Shown here one piece after another: positions 14,709 through 19,255 of a stretch of 19,255 bases of DNA. The DNA is taken from assembly GCA_035532755.1 (NCBI GenBank), contig DATKQI010000243.1, forward strand, positions 1 through 19,255. Reading direction: 5' to 3'. The DNA is from DATKQI01 sp035532755 (lineage in GTDB: Bacteria; Pseudomonadota; Alphaproteobacteria; Acetobacterales; Acetobacteraceae). Within the stretch, counting starts at the first letter, position 1; each line of letters opens with the position of its first letter. Both the position numbers and the translations under genes were made by a program. The notes beneath the pieces are model-generated. The model was not told where the DNA came from, did no database searches, and saw only the letters and a list, made by a program, of their open reading frames with translations.

Positions 14709-14725
14709 AGGTACTCGAGATGCCT
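14709..14725. promoter_or_regulatory. NsrR-like operator, globin-proximal
   Basis: AGGTACTCGAGATGCCT is an imperfect palindrome of the same 17-base length. A perfect TATAAT (14725-14730) starts on its last base and is followed by GGAG at 14731-14734, seven bases before the globin ATG. No matching -35 at normal spacing was seen, so the promoter itself is uncertain. Confidence 0.5.
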
Positions 14726-14741
14726 ATAATGGAGTTCCTGG

Positions 14742-15161
14742 ATGACGGCGGCAACTGCGGCACACCTGGAGAGTGCCGTCGACGGTCCGCTCGACGAGGC
14801 GATGATCGCGCGCCTCGTGCATGCGTTCTACGCGGAGATCCGCCGCGACTTGTGGCTCGGCCCGATTTTCGAGCAGCGCATCCACGACTGGAACGCGCAT
14901 CTTGGCCAGATGTGCGCGTTCTGGTCCTCGGTCATGCTGAAATCCGGCCGCCATCACGGCACGCCGATGCAGAAACACACGACGCTGCCAGTCGAACGCG
15001 CGCATTTCGTCCGGTGGCTCGATCTGTTCGCCATGACCGCACACAGTATCTGTCCCGCCGAGGCACCGCGGTTCGAGGCGGCCGCGCACCGCATCGCCGA
15101 GAGCCTCGCACTAGGGATCGAAACGTATCGCCACCGGCTGCCCGGGACCGCGACCGAGTGA
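14742..15161 (+). CDS. group III truncated haemoglobin
   Basis: A 139-residue globin of the truncated group III class (like Campylobacter Ctb). The core starts at about residue 17 (LDEAMIARLVHAFYAEIRRD, Tyr30 at the B10-type position), then WLGPIFEQRI, then WNAHLGQMCAFWSSVMLKSG. The proximal His is His79 in the MQKHTTLP stretch, as in Ctb, and Trp92 is the conserved G8-type residue. Such globins bind oxygen and NO and help detoxify NO. It diverges from nsrR across two NsrR-like operators, so it is probably NO-induced. The ATG at 14742 is preceded by GGAG at seven bases. An alternative start at the later Met21 would remove the leading residues. Length is usual; nothing is missing. Confidence 0.9.
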   Translation: MTAATAAHLESAVDGPLDEAMIARLVHAFYAEIRRDLWLGPIFEQRIHDWNAHLGQMCAFWSSVMLKSGRHHGTPMQKHTTLPVERAHFVRWLDLFAMTAHSICPAEAPRFEAAAHRIAESLALGIETYRHRLPGTATE

Positions 15162-15471
15162 TGCCGGGTTCCCGAGGTTTCCACCGTCGGCACGCCTCTC
15201 TGGTCGTTGTGCCCGGTTACCCTTGGCGCATTTGTGCCCCAAAGCGTCGCCATCCGTGCCCTGATCGCGTTACCAACCTGGTTTATGCGCGTATCACGCT
15301 CGCGGCAGTTGTGAACATCTCCGCTACAATGGCGGCGGCTTGGACCGTGCCGCTTCTGATCATCTCGGCATGTCGCTGGATCGCTGCCGGCGGGCACTTC
15401 GTGCTGTGCTATCGACCGATGCCGCTTGGGCCAAGTGACGCCGAGATGATCGCGAACGACGGGAGGGCATG
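15162..15471 (+). other. intergenic, 310 bases, no gene recognised
   Basis: Between the globin and the DUF2478 gene. An open frame runs across it on the plus strand, with a hydrophobic patch near 15290-15360, but it has no ribosome-binding site of its own and no family resemblance. A TACAAT at about 15325 could be a -10 for the next gene. No operator of the NsrR-like type was found here. Confidence 0.4.
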
Positions 15472-16071
15472 ATGGAGGGTCAGGTGAAGATGATCGCGGT
15501 GGTTCGGGGCGCGCCGAGTGCGATGGTCCAGGAGCTCTTCCGCATGCTGGTCGATCGGTGGAAGCCTGCTGTTCGCGTGGCCGGCGTCATCGCCGAAAGC
15601 CACGGCCTTGCCGACCGGGCTTGCAGCGCCGGTTTCCTAAGGAACATCAGCACCGGAGAGCTGTTCCCGATTTTCCGGGATCTCGGGGCTGGATCGACAG
15701 CGTGCCACCTTGAGGGGGCCGGCGCCCTTGCAGCGGCCGAAGCGGTGCGGCAGGACGTTGCCGCGGGATGTGAGCTCGTCGTGTTGAGCAAGTTCGGCAA
15801 GCTTGAAGCAGCCGGACGCGGACTTGCGAATGCGTTCAAGGCGGCTGTCGAAGCCCAGGTCCCACTTCTGACATCGGTTTCCCCTGCCTTCGAGGAAGCC
15901 TGGGCAAAGCTCGGGGGCCCCTTGTTCAGTGCTCTTTCTGCCGACGCGGCAGAAATCGACGCGTGGCGGCAGGCTGTTCGATCACGCGCCGCAATCGATA
16001 GCGCCTCGCCTCCTGCCGGTTTCCTGCAATCAACCTCTGGATTGATATACTCGGTGACGAACGAGCGTTGA
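15472..16071 (+). CDS. DUF2478 family protein
   Basis: A 199-residue protein of the DUF2478 family. Visible hallmarks are IAVVRGAPSAMVQELFRML at the N-terminus, VAGVIAESHG, NISTGELFPIFRDLG (about residues 59-73), CHLEGAGALAAAEAV, and the most typical part CELVVLSKFGKLEAAGRGLANAF (about residues 100-122). DUF2478 genes are commonly found near molybdate transport and molybdoenzyme genes; the activity is not established and a nucleotide-binding role has been suggested. Three close ATGs (15469, 15472, 15490) compete. GGGAGG lies five bases before 15472 and a second GGAGGG lies ten bases before 15490. I pick 15472. It is convergent with the DUF6306 gene, 39 bases apart. Confidence 0.82.
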   Translation: MEGQVKMIAVVRGAPSAMVQELFRMLVDRWKPAVRVAGVIAESHGLADRACSAGFLRNISTGELFPIFRDLGAGSTACHLEGAGALAAAEAVRQDVAAGCELVVLSKFGKLEAAGRGLANAFKAAVEAQVPLLTSVSPAFEEAWAKLGGPLFSALSADAAEIDAWRQAVRSRAAIDSASPPAGFLQSTSGLIYSVTNER

Positions 16072-16110
16072 TCCGGTCTCGCCTGGCCCGACAAGAGCGC
16101 GATCGGTCCG

Positions 16111-16617
16111 TTATTGAGTGCGGGCGACAACGTCGTTGGCGAGGGCGATGTTCGCCTCATGGGATCGCAGCATCTCGGTGAGGTCGGCATGGAGCCGGTC
16201 GTCGCGAACGCGAGGCAGCATTTCGCGCAGCTTCCGTGCGACCCAGCCTTGACCGCGATTGAGGAACGCGGTGCGCGGCCCCAATTCAGCGATGGCCATC
16301 GCCTTATCATAGAAGGCGCCGACCTTCGAAGAAGGTAAGCCTCCAAGTGTTCTGACGTGGCGGAGCAGCATGGCGCACCAGCGGGCTTCGTCCTTCTGGA
16401 CGGTTCTCATCAGTTCGGCGATCGGGCCGGCGCCCGCCGTGCGTGCGCTCTCCAGGGTGACGCGCGCTCCGGCGCGCTCCGCCTCGAGCAGTTCATTGAG
16501 GATTCCGATCGACTCTTCCTTCGTCCAATAGCCCATATAAGCATCGTCTGCCTCGTGCATGGCGCAGGCCGGGGAACTAACCTCTACCGTGCGGTCATCA
16601 TCCCATTTGGATGTCAT
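16111..16617 (-). CDS. DUF6306-type ferritin-like protein
   Basis: A 168-residue helical protein. After a polar N-terminus, DDAYMGYWTKEE (about residues 24-35) leads into LNELLEAERAGARVTLESA (about 40-58), then a helix with VQKDEARWCAMLLRHV (about 73-88), and HADLTEMLRSHEANI later. The paired Glu/His positions look like those of small ferritin-like four-helix proteins annotated as DUF6306. A di-iron or metal-binding role is likely but not proven. The frame continues upstream of the ATG at 16617, but GGAGGAC nine bases before that ATG decides the start. It is transcribed alone, opposite to the DUF2478 gene. With ferritin-like folds common in NO and iron stress, a similar role is possible. Confidence 0.75.
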   Translation of the reverse strand: MTSKWDDDRTVEVSSPACAMHEADDAYMGYWTKEESIGILNELLEAERAGARVTLESARTAGAGPIAELMRTVQKDEARWCAMLLRHVRTLGGLPSSKVGAFYDKAMAIAELGPRTAFLNRGQGWVARKLREMLPRVRDDRLHADLTEMLRSHEANIALANDVVARTQ

Positions 16618-17115
16618 TGCTGCATGTCCTCCAACGCGACGGCATAAGCCCGCGTGCAACGACAAAAGATACGCCGCATATGGCCAGATCCGCGGTCTTC
16701 GATCGTACCGCAAGCAGTGCCGCAATCTATCTTCCGCCGGATGGCATCGGTCAAGAGGTCAAGTCCCGGCAGCCGATCACGCCTTAGCGGCCAAGCCGCC
16801 CTCTGACTGTACAGTCGTCCGGACGTAGTGACGTCCCGTAAAGCTATCGCCGTCTCCGCGGCCCCCCTCTGTTGCGACGGTCGGCGCCAGCAGGGTTGGC
16901 GGCGGGCATGCGCGCGTCGATTGGACCTCTCCCTTCGAGGCCACGTTGTCCAGTTCATGGTTGTCGGTGAGGCGATGTGTGCGCTCATTCGGCAGGCTGG
17001 CGTCGTCGACTCCACGTTGGGACGCTGGCCGGTTTATGCCGCTACCCGGAACAGCAAGTCATGTTGGGGGGGATCAACCGCAACCACCTTTATTATAGCT
17101 CTCTTGTAGCTCAAA
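16618..17115. other. intergenic, about 500 bases, no gene recognised
   Basis: Open frames exist on both strands but none has a plausible start and family resemblance. CTGTACAGTCGTCC near 16808 shares TCTGACTGT (16802-16810) with the transposon end at 17116, so a further degraded end is possible. On the minus strand a TATAAT-like box lies near 17093. Confidence 0.4.
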
Positions 17116-17940
17116 TCTGACTGTCACGCTGCACCAAAGTGTGCGACTCGCCACGAGTCTCACGTGCCGCTGCACGAAAGCTGAGAATGAAGGCGGGGCG
17201 GGTCTCAGGTTTGCAGCAATTATGAGACCCGAACGGTCGAGGTACCACCCTCCCGGCTCGGAGCAAGAATCTGCGCTGAGTAGTGGGGGCGTCTCGGCAT
17301 CGACGACCATCACGTCCACCGGTGTATGGTCGATCTGCACGATGCCGAGCGGGCGGGGGGCGACTAGCTCGCCCGGAACGGCCTGCAGATCCGCCAGCGC
17401 GGTGACGTCGTGCCGCTTGCGCGCAACGAGCTTGGTATCGAGAGCCCCGCCGCGCGCGTGGATGGTTCGCCGGTTTGGCGCCCTCACGGCCGCCGCCTCA
17501 CATCGCTGGGCGATCCGCTCGATCAACTGGGGCAGCTTCGGTCGCTCCGGTCTGAGATAGAAGGTCTCGATCTCACGCAGGACCAGGGCTCCGCGTCGCG
17601 CGTCGAGCGACCTGATTCCAGCCGGGTGGCCGGGGCCCCACAGGGCAGCAACGCGGAGGTCCTGCCGACCGTCCAGAACCGCGCCATCACCCGGTAAATG
17701 CCCGCCCGGCTTCAGCGGCGGCCGAGCAGATCGCGCCGGCGCGAAGCCTCGCCCCGTCGATCAGCACGGGCCTGCGAATGGCCGTCGCCCGCTGGTGGCC
17801 GACAGCCCAGGCCTCGTCGTCCATGTCCGGATGATCGTCGCTGGGCAAGTCCATGTGACCGCCACGTTGTTCGCCACAGCGCCTCACGTTAAGCGCAGCA
17901 GATAAAGTTCCTTCTCGACTTCCGTGCAGTCAGTCTCAAA
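17116..17940 (-). mobile_element. internally deleted Mu/TniA-type transposon remnant
   Basis: About 825 bases bounded by matching end repeats. The right side on the plus strand has CTGCACCAAAG (17129-17139) and CTGCACGAAAG (17170-17180), each preceded by short shared bases. The left side on the minus strand has CTGCACGGAAG (plus 17919-17929) after GAGACTGA. AGTCTCA (17156-17162, 17932-17938), GGGTCTCA (17200-17207) and its inverse TGAGACCC (17223-17230) add more repeats of the kind found at the multi-site ends bound by TnsB/TniA-type transposases. Inside lies only the 5' part of the transposase, frameshifted. The bulk of the transposase and any partner genes are gone. The outermost bases cannot be fixed without an intact relative. 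Confidence 0.65.
17290..17887 (-). pseudogene. Mu-type (TniA-like) DDE transposase, N-terminal remnant with frameshifts
   Basis: Pieces of one transposase occur in three frames on the minus strand. The N-terminus contains MDDEAWAVGHQRATAIR. A frameshift near 17700 is followed by YRVMARFWTVGRTSALLP. A second shift near 17590-17640 is followed by REIETFYLRPERPKLPQLIE, RIAQRCEAAAVRAPNRRTI and PRPLGIVQIDHTPVDVMVVD. The Asp of QID (17329-17331) is the first catalytic Asp of the DDE triad. Right after VVDAET the family sequence stops and the transposon end repeats begin, so the other two catalytic residues and the C-terminal Mu domain are deleted. The gene is dead. This family mediates cut-and-paste or replicative transposition with an ATP-dependent partner, which is not visible here. 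Confidence 0.75.
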
Positions 17941-18310
17941 TGCAGGCCACCAAAAACTGGCCGCGGGCGCCGGGGGATCGACACCGGCCCCGTCCGAGCC
18001 GGTTGGCGGGCGCGCTGCTGGTGCGGCTTCTGGTAGGGCTGCACCGACCGCCCGCCCCGCCAAGCCTGGTGCGACTCAGGCAGATCGCGGCCGGGCACGC
18101 AGCGGACAGCGGAGGGAGTACTGCCGCGGGCCGCCGGGGGCGGCTCTGTGACGAAAACGGGCCGCGGGCCGCCGACCAACCCAAGGGCTGGCATGGCCCT
18201 GGAGCGCTCCGCACGACGCGCCCTTGACGCGCTACCGGGCGCAAGCGGTAACCCGCTCGTACGGGTGACGTCGTCACGACCTCGCTGACGGGGCCGCCAG
18301 AAGATCGACT
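17941..18310. other. GC-rich spacer between two mobile elements, no gene recognised
   Basis: About 370 bases with no recognised family in any frame. It contains a small perfect inverted repeat, GTGACGTCGTCAC (18265-18277). It may be old chromosomal or mobile debris. Confidence 0.4.
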
Positions 18311-18359
18311 AGCAGCCTGTCGGATTCCCCATCTGGCTGGAATGGTGCAGAATCGGCTG

Positions 18360-19255
18360 ATGACCGATTTCATCCCGTTCAATCGCGAGCAATCGTATCT
18401 GCTTCCCCCCGACCTGAAGCGCTGGCTTCCGGAAGATGACGTGGCGCATTTCGGGAAGGTCTGATTAAGTGCTGCTCGGTCGAAAATCCGTGAGTCGGAA
18501 CAAGGGGATAGTTCTTCGGGGTCGGACTTAATCAGACTTTCCTTCGTGATCGCGGCGGTGGAACGGGTGGGGCTGTCCGCGTTCCAGGTGAAGACGCGCC
18601 CGGGGGGCAAGGCGCAATATCATCCGCGGCTGATGCTGGCGCTGCAGGTGTACAGCTATGCCAACGGCATCTTCTCCTCGCGGTGGATCGAGCGGGCGAG
18701 CTATCGCGACATCGGCGTGCGCTTCGTGGCTGCGAACCTGCACCCGGACCACGACACGATCGCGGCCTTCCGGCGCGCCAACAAGGCGGCGTCCGAGGCG
18801 GCGTTCCTGCAAGTGCTGCTGCTGGCGCGCGAAAGCGGGCTGCTGCGGCTCGGCACGGTGTCGATCGACGGCACAAAGATTGACGCCAATGCCTCGAAGA
18901 TCCGCTCGATCCGCTACGACCGGGCCAAGGAACTGCGCGTCAAGCTGACCGCCGACATCGCCGCCCTCAGCGCCAAGGCGGAGGCGGCCGATGCCGAGGA
19001 TGACGATCCGCAGGCGCTGCCGGCCGAGATCGCCCGGCGTGAGGCGCTGAAGGCGAAGCTTGATGCCGCCTGCGCCCGGCTGGAAGCCGAGGCTTGCGCC
19101 GAAGCAGACGCTGCGCAGGCGGAGTATGAAGCGAAGAAGGCGGCCTATGATGCCAAGGACGGCCATCGCGGCCGTCCGCCGGTGCCGCCCGACGATACGC
19201 CGCCGGCGGAGCGGCAGACCAATCTGACCGATCCGGACAGCGCGCTGATGCGCCG
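18360..19255 (+). pseudogene. IS1182-family transposase, interrupted by a MITE and cut by window end
   Basis: The ATG at 18360 opens MTDFIPFNREQSYLLPPDLK, the standard N-terminus of IS1182-type transposases, and the frame runs to AHF at 18452. An 89-base insertion then brings a TGA at 18462-18464. At 18543 the same frame resumes with FVIAAVERVGLSAFQVKTR and stays open to the edge. LMLALQVYSYANG, IGVRFVAANLHPDHDTIAAF and SIDGTKIDANASK (with the first catalytic Asp) are diagnostic. The charged, Ala-rich insertion after it (AKAEAADAEDDD to AYDAKDGHRGRPP) is normal for the family. Because the insert plus duplication is 93 bases the reading frame is kept, but the internal stop makes the gene inactive. 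The remaining catalytic residues lie beyond the window. Confidence 0.9.
18454..18542. mobile_element. 89-bp MITE with 17-bp inverted repeats and a 4-bp target duplication
   Basis: The ends are GGAAGGTCTGATTAAGT (18454-18470) and ACTTAATCAGACTTTCC (18526-18542), which match as an inverted repeat at 16 of 17 bases. The element is flanked by TTCG on both sides (18450-18453 and 18543-18546). Removing it with one TTCG restores the IS1182 transposase frame. It has no coding capacity. It is probably mobilised by an IS of another family with the same ends; that parent is not in the window. Confidence 0.88.

Larger units (their letters stand above)
18311..19255 (+). mobile_element. IS1182-family insertion sequence, left part (cut by window end)
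   Basis: The left end is taken at AGCAGCCTGTCGGATTCC (18311-18328), the type of terminal sequence common to this IS group, 49 bases before the transposase start. The element runs off the right edge, so its right inverted repeat and target duplication cannot be seen. It carries a MITE inside its transposase gene. Confidence 0.65.

Noticed and set aside
16072..16110. Bidirectional terminator between the convergent DUF2478 and DUF6306 genes
   Set aside because: Only 39 bases are available and no clear stem with a T-run was found.
18265..18277. GTGACGTCGTCAC as an operator
   Set aside because: It is a short perfect repeat in a GC-rich spacer with no gene start nearby; chance is likely.
1..19255. 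CRISPR arrays, tRNA or rRNA genes
   Set aside because: No regularly spaced direct repeats and no tRNA- or rRNA-like stretches were seen by eye; a covariance-model scan was not possible.

Overview
The window is GC-rich DNA, very likely from an alphaproteobacterium. The codon bias, the ATGA-coupled operons, the NnrS/NsrR/group III globin set and the protein resemblances suggest Rhodospirillales or Acetobacteraceae. That taxonomic guess is inference from protein style, not from a marker gene. Most of the window is a nitric-oxide / nitrosative-stress island. The right end is decaying mobile DNA.

Layout. 1-3000 holds the C-terminal end of a Crp/Fnr regulator on the plus strand, then minus-strand genes for a cupin, an unknown 203-residue protein, an Rrf2/NsrR-type regulator with a 53-residue membrane peptide in front of it, and a peroxiredoxin. 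3063-4213 has a DUF488 gene and a decayed class I glutamine amidotransferase. 4404-7429 is a tight six-gene operon: a polytopic membrane protein with a heme-copper-oxidase-like look, a tandem DUF2249 protein, a MIP18/DUF59 Fe-S assembly factor, a small unknown protein, a single-domain DUF2249 protein and the seven-iron ferredoxin FdxA. A stand-alone GltD-type flavoprotein and an Fpr-type ferredoxin-NADP reductase follow in the same direction. Next come a HemJ remnant and a MOSC protein. On the minus strand from 14661 down to 11190 is a second operon: nsrR, a 58-codon gene, nnrS, an AhpD-like protein lacking one catalytic Cys, and a TehA/SLAC1-type transporter. A group III truncated globin diverges from nsrR. 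DUF2478 and DUF6306 (ferritin-like) genes follow, convergent with each other.

Regulation. Related 17-bp palindromes occur in four places. The best is perfect (AGGTATTGTGAATACCT, 4277-4293) and lies ahead of the 4404 operon. Two lie in the nsrR/globin intergenic region and one lies ahead of the peroxiredoxin gene. They tie these units into one probable NsrR regulon. I infer that the membrane protein, DUF2249, MIP18, ferredoxin and reductase set is an uncharacterised NO-responsive redox or metal-centre module.

Mobile DNA. At 17116-17940 is an internally deleted Mu/TniA-type transposon: a frameshifted transposase N-terminus between matching end repeats. From about 18311 an IS1182-type element runs off the window. 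Its transposase is split by an 89-bp MITE with 17-bp inverted repeats and a TTCG target duplication.
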